Positions 33,260-44,576 of a DNA stretch of 64,000 nucleotides are shown in pieces. The stretch is taken from NCBI RefSeq assembly GCF_000801105.2, contig NC_079514.1:48674515-48738514 (forward strand), read 5' to 3'. The translations under genes were made by a program, and so were the position numbers. The notes below the pieces were generated by a model. It was given only the letters and a program-made list of their open reading frames with translations. It was not told the DNA's origin and searched no databases. Every line of letters begins with the position of its first letter. The stretch's first letter is position 1. This DNA is from Raphanus sativus (taxonomy: Eukaryota > Streptophyta > Magnoliopsida > Brassicales > Brassicaceae).

Positions 33260-35299
33260 TGATACTATCTGAGTTTCTTGTGATACAGAGAAGACGTTTA
33301 CTTGCAGATTAGGCAAATGGAGTCTTGTGTTTTGAGGATTGTCTTCTTGTAGCTGAATATATATAAAGAAGATGCACGCATTATATACTATTTTATCTCC
33401 TTGGGAAAAAAAATATCATGTGGCATTTTCCTTTTAATAATTAAAATATTTTCTTAACTTTATTTAATACTAGGATAGGTCCGCCCTACGGGATATACTT
33501 TACTTGTGATCTACGTTTTTATATTTTATATGATTTTGTGATTTGTTTTTATGTTTGCATTTGCAAAAGATATGTATAATAATGATTTTTGTAGTTTAAA
33601 AACTTTTAAGTGATGAAAGATATTATATTCATTTTATTTGGCGTTCGATGTTCATTTATTTTTCTAAATTATTTTTTATTTGTTGTCAAATATATTTTAT
33701 GACGTTATATTATTTTTTGAATTAATGTTAAATTCACTCAAGAAAAAAAAACCTTTGTACAATAAATGCTACTTCAACTGAGGTTTTTTTATGAGATTGA
33801 AAATGAAACTAAGAAAAAGAAAACTCAGAGTTCATCGAAATGAGAACCATCTTTCCATAGCTTTTGTGTATTTGCACACACCCACAAGACGTAAGCTAGT
33901 GCACAAAAAAAAAAGTAAGCTAGTGATCCGTTTTTATGACATTATACTATTTTAGTTATTAATTTTTTTGCTATGTTTTTTTTATAATGAGAACATATTT
34001 TTATATTATCTTCGCATATGTCTAATTAAAATTATTTATTATTTATTTTTATAAGTCTTGTTAGAGATTATAAGTTTTTAATGGTATACATTTTCTTAAA
34101 TGTTTGCTCAATTTTTTTGATTTATAGTAAGTAGTTTTTTTTTTATTGTTGTGGTTAGATTTAATACTCAAAACAGTAATTGTTTTATATTTTGTATATA
34201 TTCAAAGTACTTGTAGTTTTATTTCTTTTACATATTTTATTTTAAATTAATAATTAAATAATTGAACATAAATATATGATAGGAAATTATTTGTTTAAAA
34301 AGAATCAAAACATAATATTAATTATCAATATTTAAACAAATATATGAGTGAATATTTTATATGTTATTATATTTTATGACCAAATAAAAATATTATCCCA
34401 ATAACTTATTAGTTTTTATAAAATAAAATTCACCCGTTAAATTTTAGAATATTTTTAAAGCTTCCTTATATATAACTAATTTATTATATGTTTTGAGAAA
34501 TTTATTATATTTTTATTAAATAATTTTGTCTGATTTATTAGAGTATCATTTATTGATAATAGAGATCAAACCTGCCCAACAAACGGGTAAATTAATGTAC
34601 AAATAAATTAAAATATAAATTTTAAATTCATTATCAACTAAAATTAATTTTCATATTTTTATCATGAAGAACTTGTCTATTTATTTGATAAATTATAAAC
34701 TTAATTAATTACAAAAAATCATAAACTATAATAATAATTATTTTAATAGTTTGTTCTAATATAACTTCTAATGATATGTCATTTCGACAGTTTTTAAAAG
34801 TATGAAAATAGTCAAATTAAAAAAGTCAAATAAATATGAAAAACAGTAGCTCTCTAAGCTTCATCATTTAAAAAAATGGAAATATTCCTTCTTGATTAGA
34901 TTCGACAAAGCTTTCAGTCAATTTGGTATTTACTAAATTTCTTTTATTTTATCTAATTAGTATATTAATTTTTTTTTTCTTAAATCTTCTTAGTATATGA
35001 AGTTGGTGTTTATCGAGCACTTACCCAAAGCCATTTGAGTTGTTTTTTATTAAAAACAATCGCTGTTTATCGAACACTTATCCAAAGCAGTCAGAGTTTT
35101 TTTTTCTTTTTTTGCTTAAAAAAACCGTTCGAGTTGTTTCTGTCCTCCGTATATTTAAATGTTTTGATGTTTACAATTGTCTTCCATTAGAAACTGAGTA
35201 GATTAACTTTCCAGTCAGTTTCAGTTCAAATAAAAAAGAAGAGGTGTTTGGCAACTAACAAAAGAATCTGATAACACCAAGAAGAGGTGTCAGTAAAGA

Positions 35300-37420
35300 T
35301 GCTACATTACTCTTCTTTTTTTGTAAACCAGATCTCTACATAACTCAAAATATCGTTGATGTGTTGGAGAGCATGCGTATAAGGTAATAGTCAAAACGAA
35401 TACAAACAAAGAGACAACAGAACAAATTGTGTAGCTGTAATAAACGATACGGCATGATGCCATCCCACTTCCAGGCAGATCATCTCCAAAAAAAATAAAA
35501 TCTAGAAGTCTCTTCCGTGTCTGAACCACAGACCACAACCGAGAAAAACAGTGGGAATTCTCAGAACTGGAGAAGCTTCTTGAAGAAATCAACAGTAAGG
35601 TAATTGTACTTCTCCATGTTCACCAGCTGCAGTGTTGCTATCTTCGCTCCCATTCTTTTTTCCAACGACACTATGGCCGCGTTTGTCATCTCAGTCTGTC
35701 TATAACAATGGACCCAAAGTAAATTAGTTGTTGGAGATAGTATACATTGCTAACAGAGACAGAGAGGGTACCACCGTATCAATCAGAGACTTGTGAACCC
35801 AATCCTTCAAGAAGATCGCATGAGCCTAGAAATATTTAACCACACAAAGGAAAAAAGGACACATGTTTTTGGATGGACACAATAGAATACTCAATGGACG
35901 ATAGTAACCTTGCTCAGGAGCAATCAAGTGAGGATGGTAACCATTATCTCAGTGACCATCTAGGGGATACTCCTAAAATAAATTGGAACTACCGAAGATC
36001 TTAGCAGCACTGATTTATACAAGTTAAAGACAATATATATTTTAGAAACTGATTAATTTACTGAATTATAAACATATATTTTGAAATTTAAAGCAATAAG
36101 GTGAGAAACCTTTTTTATCAACACCTCACCTTGTCAATCAAATCTGGATTTGTAACACTCCAACCTCTGTTTCTAAATGGGTCATGAACATCCTCAAATG
36201 AATGGCAGCAGTCATGCTCTTCCTGCAAGGAAAAACAACATAGGTCACATGAAAGTATGAAAGCAAGATTGAAAACAAACCATCAAGTATTCTGAAAGGA
36301 TAAGTCATGTTTATGATACGCAAGCAAGATCCATTATATTTTGCAGCTACCTATAGTTTCTCTCCTTGTTCAAGGTCAGGTCTGCATAAATCAAAGACAT
36401 TCCATAGGGAATTACATGGTCTAAGGAATGGAATAAGTAAAAGACGCATCTGAGATTCAAGCAAAGAGTCTGTCCAACACATTGCACTGCAATAGAGGTA
36501 TGAGATTTTCTTTAAAATGTAAATGGTGCACTGACATTTATCTTGTTCTCGTAGTCAATTAAACCCGGGACAGCAAGTGTTTCACATTCTTGCTAAGGTT
36601 CGTAATACTTCAGATAGCTGAGCAAATAACATTCAAATACAAAAATAAATAAGTCTCTATTTTAAATTCTACCAAAAAGAAGACTCTAAAACCAACGAAA
36701 GAAACAAACTTGAAGAGAATCTTACATGGGTTTTCAAGCTCTAGTAGACGCATTTTGATTAACGCCACACAAAAACTCTCTTTTCCTCTGTGGATGCTTC
36801 TCTGATATCGAAACCTGTAATCTAATTTTAAACATCGCCACTCGAATGAATTTGATCTATTTGATAAAGAATCCATAGATTATGAGTTCTTACCTATTGA
36901 CAAAATCATGGATGTCAATATCCCAAAGACATTTGACATCCATATTGACATTAATGATAACTATTGAACAACTCTATTCTCAAGACAGAGAAGTGGCGTG
37001 AAGATGCAAACCTGAAAATTTACTCAGACAGTAAAAACACACAACATAACAACAGCCACGTCTCAAAATAGTAATCGGTCGGGGTGGAATAAAAAATAGA
37101 TTAATACAAACATACACTGATAATTCTATCATGGATTCGAGACGGTTTCAATCGGTTAAACTAAACAAAAAGGGGGTTTTAATACAAAACCTGAGAATCA
37201 ACCAAAAGCATGTCGACGCCCATGAGTTCTCCACCACGGCGGACGTTTTTCGATTCCCCCGAAGCGGAGCAAGCGCACTTCGACGGTGGAGGAGGATCGG
37301 CCGGACTGGAGATTGGAGAGGAGAACCAAAGCGTTAGTTTTTTTTTTGTAAGAGTAACGAAAATGATGAGAATAACCACACTTATACTCGTCTCCATCGC
37401 CAGACGCACTTAAATCCCGC
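35300..37420. other. Captured gene-like exon pieces, unidentified
   Basis: On the minus strand, 35590-35705 reads MTNAAIVSLEKRMGAKIATL and 35770-35830 reads AHAIFLKDWVHKSLIDTV, with a GT at the junction after the second piece. Both look like exons of a helical host protein that I cannot name. On the plus strand, 37210-37345 opens MSTPMSSPPRRTFFDSPEAE with higher GC than the surroundings, like the first exon of another gene. They lie within Helitron sequence, so capture is likely. No complete frame results. Confidence 0.35.
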
Positions 37421-37768
37421 ATTGATTCTACATCGTGGTTGATCGATTAATGAGATGATTAAATCTGATTGTTCGGTTTCTCTGATATCGGGAGAGGAAG
37501 AAGACGATACGTCTACAGTGACGACAAAAGGTCTGCACTAAATTAATCTAAACGCAGCGCATGACGTAGCTGGTTATTAATTAAGGCCATGTGTCTTGAT
37601 ATTGTTATAACAGGCCCAGATACTTGTGTCTCGCAAGCCCAACTCGTATAGTAATAGATTTAAATGAAACTCAGAGTTTTGAGTAGATGGACACGTGTTG
37701 CACTGTCCTTTAACGATTTTATGTGCTGGCAAGAGGAGAAGGGAGTCCCCTTTTCTTTATAATTAATA

Positions 37769-40517
37769 CTAGGGCAGACCCGCCCTACGGGCGGTATTTG
37801 ATGGAACAAATTTTGTAAAAGATGTAATTTTGTGTCAATTTCCTCAAAGTCTACACTATAACTCAATTGCAACTGATTTGTCTTAACCCAGAGAAATCTC
37901 TTCAAAGTTATTGTAGTTTTGTAGAATGTTAGTAATTGATATTGAGATTGTTTCTTTTTGGCATTTGTTTGTTTCTTTGTGTAATATTTCTTTTGTTATA
38001 TTATGTAACTAATTGCTTTTTTAATAATATAAAAGAATGGAGAGATAAGAAACAAAAAGAAAAGGTAATAAAGGGACGGATGTAGTATTTTAATGAATTA
38101 GCCGATCCTAATAACGTCTTAGACCGGATATTATATTTTTATAGAATATATCTCAGGGTGTTGCTAATATTTTCTCGATAATGGATGGTATCCTTGGATG
38201 AAAGATTAAGGTTTGCACAAACTTAATCAAATCGTACAAACCGTAAAACCAAACATAATTTCTGTAAAAAATTCAGAAAATGCAGATTGTTCAGAAAGCT
38301 TAAAAAAAACAGATGCAAACACCACATCCTTAATATTAAAAATCCGTCATTGATGCTAAAGAAAATGTGATGATAAAGCACTAACCTAGATGCGCCTTCT
38401 TAACCATCTCCGAAGCTGCTCTGGCTAAAGGCTTCTGTGGTTCTCCACCATCTGGGGTTGATACCACATCTGGTGCTGCCTGCTGACTGCCACCCCCAGT
38501 TTCAACCTTAGCAAGAACCGTTCCATTAACAGGTATGTCCTCCCTCTTGTTCATGTTGTCTCCCTGAACATGTCCAATAATCTATATTAATTTACAGTAC
38601 TTGAAAATATCAAAACGGAACAATCATAACACTCACAGTATCAACAAAATCAGGGAGCGGTGCACGATCAAGCCCGTTAAGAATCCGTGTGATTGTGATT
38701 TGCAGTGAAGTTGTATGCATTAACCCTGACTTGAAAGGTGAATGTCGTTGGAGCTCTTATTCGAGTCAGGTAAATAGATAATAGATTCGTTAAATATAAA
38801 TAATAACTAAATACCTCCAACTATGTTAGGATTAAGCTCGTCGCGATGATAACCCTTGGATCACCAAACATGGTTTCCAGCTTGTTGTGAAACGTAACAG
38901 CATAAGAGTCGAGCAAACTCAAAGTCACATACACAACTCTGCCAATACAATACAGATACTTAGATACATTTTTATGTAAATTAAAATAAATATGATACAT
39001 GGGACATATTAAATTTGGAGTTTCAGATAAGACTCGTGGTTTCGTTTATGGTGCTGGTTTGTTCTGGATATGTGTTTAGAAAGCAGATTCTCTCAGAAAT
39101 GAAGAAGAGGCGTTTAATGCCTGGGTAGGTATGTTACACCTGTTGAAAACATGTCTATACACATACAAAAGGAAACATATCCAAACGAAAGAATCAAAAA
39201 TTTTAACAAATACGTACAATTTTAAGAATTTCAATTGAACTTATATAGTCTTACATAATGTCATTACAATGAAACCTCTTATGCAATATTGGAAGCAACA
39301 GAAATTAAACGCATGAATCCTTCAAATACAACATCCGGCTTCTCCTCACCTAGCTAGGTAATCACAGCACAAATATGCACACAAAAATAACATGAAATCT
39401 ATGAAACCTACAAATTTAGATCAAAGACCAAAGCTTCACAGTAACTCAGAAAACTAAGACTTTAGTTACCTTGGAATTCAAGAAGCCTAATAGATCTTGA
39501 CTAACCGCTAATCTCAAATTAGGCAGATCAAATCCAATAGGCGCTTGAATAGAAACAGAGATGCATGGAGAAATATAGGAAAGTGAATCGATGAGGGGAT
39601 ACCTTCTTGAACTTCTTCACCAGTGCTGCCTTCACCAAATATCTGAGAGAATTCCCAATCCAAAAGCGACGAAGCTCCGACCTCATCAGCACCGGCCGTT
39701 CTCTCCTCTCTCACTATCTACAGCTCTCAGACACTCTCCTTCCCCTCAGATTCAATCTAAAAACGAATCAATGGAGTGATAGTTTAAGATCAGCAATAAA
39801 AAAAATCAGTTCAAGAAATTCACGAAATCGAAGATGGATTTCTTCATCTCCTCCCTTCCTATAGAAGAAACATTCGATCAATATGGTATCATACGATTCC
39901 AAGATTTTGACAACACAACAGGTGCACACTACTCAAAATATTATTAACGAAAGATGTTTTTTTTCTCTCTGGTTCCTAAACCCGAACATATGAATTTCCA
40001 CAAAAAGAGTTGAGCTTTTTATAGGGGAAGACTCGCACAATTGCAGTAATTGGAGATGCATTGAAAGGCAAATCGTCAGAGGAGTGAAGAGTTGTTGTTA
40101 ATTGTGCATTAAAGACGACTCTTGGATTCAGTCGACAATCGTTACGATCGTTACGTTTCCAGGTTTCTTTTGTCAGTAAGTAGAAAACCATATGAAAAGA
40201 TGCAGGTGCCTAGACAATAGTTGATCTACCTAAAAGAGCATGAGATCCAACGGCGGTAAGATGAACAGAAGAACTATTTCGGCGGTGACGACATCTCTCA
40301 TCTCTCGGAGAGCTTAAAGACGATGATTGTCAAAATCTATATACGGCCTAATAATTAGTTTCAACAGACCCAAGAACTAATATTTAGCCCACGAAAAAAC
40401 CCAAAAACCAAAGTCACGCACTAACTTAGTGATGCCACGTGTTGCTCTCTCCTCTCTCTAATTAGTGACGTGTCTCATCAAGGAGAGAGTAAAACTCTAC
40501 TTTATATAATAAGAAGA
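37769..40517 (-). mobile_element. Inner Helitron of the nest carrying RPA-like exons
   Basis: The minus-strand 3' end has the hairpin CCGCCC-gta-GGGCGG, then GTCTGCC and CTAG (plus 37769-37772). The 5' end, read from 40517, is TCTTCTTATTATATAAAGTA. Flanks are A (37768) and T (40518). 2749 bp. No helicase. It carries fragments of a replication protein A-like gene, a common passenger of plant Helitrons. Confidence 0.75.
38385..38940 (-). pseudogene. Replication protein A large-subunit-like (OB-fold) fragments
   Basis: Exon-like pieces on the minus strand: about 38815-38940 reads SLLDSYAVTFHNKLET then GDPRVIIATSLNP, the OB-fold stretch of plant RPA1-like/DUF223 proteins; 38640-38765 reads SLQITITRILNGLDRAPLPD; 38390-38581 reads NMNKREDIPVNGTVL and a Pro/Gly-rich tail. 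Putative introns with GT/AG separate them. RPA binds single-stranded DNA, and RPA-like genes accompany plant Helitrons, where they may aid replication. Here the N-terminal OB folds and the zinc-finger part are missing, so it is a remnant. Confidence 0.6.
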
Positions 40518-41099
40518 TATATTTTGGTGTTAATTATGATTAGGTGTTACTTTATTTTTGTTATTGACAATTTATTACAATGATGTTTTAATTTGGGATT
40601 GGAAGTTTAATTTATTACGAATTTTATGTCTTGATTTTTTTTAGATTTCGTAACTCTTATGTTACATATTTTTTAAAAATACTTTAAAATTTTCTTAATA
40701 TTTTGTATGTCAAATAAAAATACAAAAATGGAAACTAAAGTTAAGTATTTTCAAAAAAAAATTAAACATAAAATAGATACATATCCAAACTATTACTTTA
40801 TCTTTGAAAATATTTAAAATATTAACTTTAGTTTTTATATATTTATTTTCATAGCTAATATATTATTATATAATAAAACTAATTCATTTACTAAACTGCG
40901 GTTCATCCACGGTTGACCTAATGATCCAGAGACCCGAAAAATCGTCCGGTTCAATGTCTGGGTATAAAAAACTCAACTTTATTAGTATAGATGGCGATTC
41001 AAGTCCAAAAGACTAACATTTGATCTATTGGTATTGACACATAAACTCTATGGTATCTTCCCATGTTACATTGTGCAAGAAAACCAATAACTTCCCTGA

Positions 41100-41270
41100 T
41101 GTAGGCCTGGGTATAAAATCCGTAACCCGAAATCCGAACCGAACACGAACCGAAAAACCCGACCCGTTATCCGACCCGAAATGTAAAAATACACGAACGG
41201 GTTTTGTAGGGTGGTATAAAAAATATCTGAACCCGAAGTGTTATTAACCGAACCCACGGGTAACCTGGCC
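41100..41270. repeat. Short cccgaacc-rich inverted-repeat element
   Basis: Begins taggcctgggta and ends taacctggcctg, imperfect inverted repeats, with 'cctgatg' on both sides (41093-41099, 41269-41275). The interior is made of acccgaa/accgaacc motifs. Same style as 23859-24397 but shorter and with a 7-bp apparent duplication. Confidence 0.45.
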
Positions 41271-42399
41271 TGATGCATGATATCCGTGTTTACATTTTAA
41301 AAACCGTGAACATAATTAATATACTCTTAAAACCTAACTAAAAAAAAAGAATCATTACTTCCAATCTGAGAGAAATTTAAAATGGTTGCCTGGTTGTTAA
41401 AGTTATTTAAAATTGATGTAAATCACACACCACCCTCACCATTAATCATTTGCACCACACTAACCATTTATTGTTAAAACCATTACTATGCAAGAAGTCA
41501 GCAAGCCCGAATGTCACATATAGTTAGAAATTGTCTTTCTCATGATCCTTATAGATGTTAACATCTCATTTACTAATAAACAAATTGACTTTTTACTAGG
41601 AAAATTTGGTGAAGTTGTTCCATTCTGGTTAAAATAGAAGTTGTCCATTAAATAGAGGAGTTTAGGAACCATTTATAGTTTTTGGATAAAAAACATATTT
41701 AGATTCCTATTAAGATTCGTTGATATTCTAAATAAGGATGGACAAACAAGAATTTCGTTATGAACACATACAAAATCTTCCATTATAAAAAAATAATATA
41801 GAAAATAATTTTATATTTTAAGATATATCTTTTTGAGAGACCTTGAAACCAAAGTAACACATACAACTCACACCTCTATATTTAACATGGTAATGTTAAA
41901 AATATATATTAGATACTCACCAATTATTTTACCAAAAATTGACACTTCACCCTTATTTTTTATAAAATTTATAAAATTTGAAATGTATTCCATCTTTCTA
42001 AAATTTGAAACGTATTTCATCACTTCACCCTTATAGTTCATATATAGTTATTTTAATAATTAATAATATAAGTATGTTCTCTATATAAAACATCAACTTT
42101 GTTTTATGTTTAAATTCCAACTAAATTAATTTTCTTATGACTACCGACTTTTTATTCTATTTTTATTAAATCGATTAGTAACAACCACTTATGCTATTAC
42201 ACTTTGAACTAAACAATTTCAAACAAAGTAATGCAGTACGGTCACTAACCACTATAAAAAATGATCATAAAATATCATTTTTAATATATTTTTAATTTCA
42301 TATTTAACATATTTTATTTATTAAAATCATATAATAATTTATAAATTTATGTAAAATTATAACATACGAACCCGGCGCGTAGCGCCGGAAAATCACTAG

Positions 42400-43019
42400 T
42401 TATAAATAAACTTGAGCTAATTGTAACTCATTGCCAAATTAATAACATATGAATATTAATTGTGTCACACGTCAAGCTACTTATTTGGAAAATGACTATG
42501 TACTATGTTCCAACTAATTAGGTAGAGATCATTAAAGATTCCACTATGGAATTCTAAATAGTTAATTTAACAAGTTTTCAATCTGACAAAAAGACATAGT
42601 AATATGACAATCTGACAGCCCAGGGTTTCGAGTGTCGCGAGAGAGATGGACACAGCTCCAATATGCATTGAGGTTTGGAGAGAAATATGAATACCTTTGT
42701 CGCCTGACTCTCATCGTATCATCATGTGGAAGAACATTTGAAAAGATGTAACATTAAGTTTGTAAAAATTAAAAAAAATGTTTATTTTACATGTCAGTTA
42801 ATTAGCATAGCAATTTAGTGATGTGGCAGCTCTATATTTCAATTGAAAAGAATGTTGGACCAAGACAATTGAGACAAGTTTGCTAGGATTGATTAAATGT
42901 TATATGCACATCTCTCCAACCTTATAGTTTTCATACCGAGCAAGATTTAATACGATCATTTAATGCCCCTCTTCGATATTTATTTCAATGAGTTATTAAA
43001 AGAAACAGCCGAAGTTATG
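42400..43019. other. Block B spacer after the Helitron nest
   Basis: 42400-42540 resumes homology to 19012-19160 of block A (shared 'aataacatatgaatattaattg', 'cacacgtcaag', 'ttggaaaatgact'). 42610-42730 has slightly higher GC with 'ggtttcgagtgtcgcgagagag' but no supported gene. Confidence 0.55.
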
Positions 43020-44480
43020 TTAAGTTAAAGCAAAAAACTAAATGTACAAAAAAATATTCTCGCAGTTTTCCTAAATAAAATCTATAGAATTATCCAATAA
43101 GATTAACGTATATATGAAAATTAATGATTATGAATAATAAAGATTTGATAACATTTTTTGTATCTTAGCTCTTTTTATTTGATTTTATATTATTAAAAGA
43201 TATTAAAAATCAAATTAACCATATTATAAAAAATAGACTTTTTCTTATATGTTATATTTTGAATTTTTAAAACGAATAAAAATTATTAGAAATTTTAAAA
43301 TACCCCTTTGAAAATATTGTGATCAATTGCTCAATTTGTTTTGTTATAACAAGATACAAATGGTCATAAAATTGTATTAATATATAATTTTGTTTAATAA
43401 ATATTCAAATTAATTTATATATATATATTAATTGAGAAACATTACAATATTTTTTGTAGTCACGTGTCACCATGAAAATGAAATTCAAAATTATTAAAAA
43501 TAGGTTGGTTCATCTTAATTTATATTATACATTTTATTAAAATAACTATCAAATTGATAAATAGTGTACAAAAGAACATTCTTGCACTTTGCTTAAATAA
43601 AATTTACGGAATTTCCAATATGATTAACGTATATATGACAATTAATGATTATAAATGATAAATATTTGATAACATTTTTTTGTATCTTAGCTCTTTTTGT
43701 TATTTGATTTATATTATTAAAAGATATTAAAGAATCACATTAACCATTTAATAAAAATATTATATTTTTTCTTATATGTTATATTTTGAATTTTTTAAAA
43801 CGACTATATATTATTAGAAATTTTTAAAATACCAGTTTGAAAATTTTGTGATCAATTGCTTAATTTATTTTTTATATAAGATACAAATGATCATAAATTG
43901 TATTAATATGGATTATTCAAATAAATAATATATATATATATATCCTTATATATTAATTGAGAAACATTACAACATTGTTTTGTAGGCAAGTGTCACCATG
44001 AGAATGAAATTCAGAATTCTTAGAAAAATATGTTGATCCATCATAATTTATATTATACTTTTTATCAAACTAACTATCAAATTGATAAATAGTGCACAAA
44101 ATACTATTCTCGCACTTTCCTTAAATAAAAGCTACATAATTACCTAATATGATTTACATATATATGACAATTAATGATTATGAATAATAAATATTTGATA
44201 ACATTCTTTTGTATCTTAACTCTTTTTATTTGATTTTATATTATTAAAAGATATTAAACAATCACATTAACCATATAATAAAAAATTTGATTTTTTCTTA
44301 TATGTTATATTTTGAATTTTTTTTAAATGACTATAAATTATTAGAAAATTTAAAATACCACTTTGAAAATTTTGTGATGATTGCTTATTTTGTTTTGTTA
44401 TAACAAGATACAAATGATCATAAAATTAAAATAATATAGATTTTTATTTAATAAGTATTCAAATTAAATAATATATATAT
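43020..44480. repeat. Tandem array, about 525-bp unit, 2.8 copies
   Basis: The landmark 'gattaacgtatatatga' recurs at 43101, 43622 and (diverged) 44151, giving spacings of 521 and 529 bp. Other shared marks: 'tgtacaaaa...attctcgca', 'catgaaaatgaaattca', 'ttatatgttatattttgaattt', 'acaagatacaaatg'. Copies are diverged by substitutions and small indels. AT-rich, no coding frame. The array is interrupted on the right at about 44480 near the CACTA element. Confidence 0.85.
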
Positions 44481-44576
44481 TTAGCTAACGACTTAAAGGA
44501 AGAAAATGGACTGGATCAATTTCGTCGGTGAGTTAAAACTCTTCAAAATTATGTGGAAGACTAAAGTCAAAGTAAT

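Larger units (their letters stand above)
33470..40991 (-). mobile_element. Middle Helitron of the nest, minus orientation
   Basis: The 3' end on the minus strand is CTAG at plus 33470-33473, with a weak hairpin ccgccctacgg just inside. The 5' end, read down from 40991, is TCTATACTAATAAAGTTGAG, a standard Helitron start. Flanks are A (33469) and T (40992). Own sequence is about 4.8 kb after removing 37769-40517. An alternative 5' start TCTATTACTATACG at 37658 could mean an additional element, so layer number is a minimum. It contains captured gene-like pieces at 35.3-37.4 kb. Confidence 0.6.
33384..42399 (+). mobile_element. Outer Helitron of a three-layer nest
   Basis: The right end is a perfect Helitron 3' terminus: hairpin CCGGCGC-gta-GCGCCGG, then AAAATCA and CTAG (42396-42399), followed by T. 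Beyond it, 'tataaataaacttgagc' resumes the match to block A (19012-19030), whose left half stops near 33383. The left end reads TATACTATTTTATC, close to the usual TCTATACTATT start but with a changed second base. Without inner insertions the element would be about 1.5 kb (33384-33469 plus 40992-42399). Confidence 0.7.

Noticed and set aside
37640..37660. Alternative Helitron 5' start TCTATTACTATACG
   Set aside because: It looks good, but using it as the end of the element starting at 33470 leaves the perfect 5' end at 40991 without a partner. Kept only as a note on the middle Helitron.
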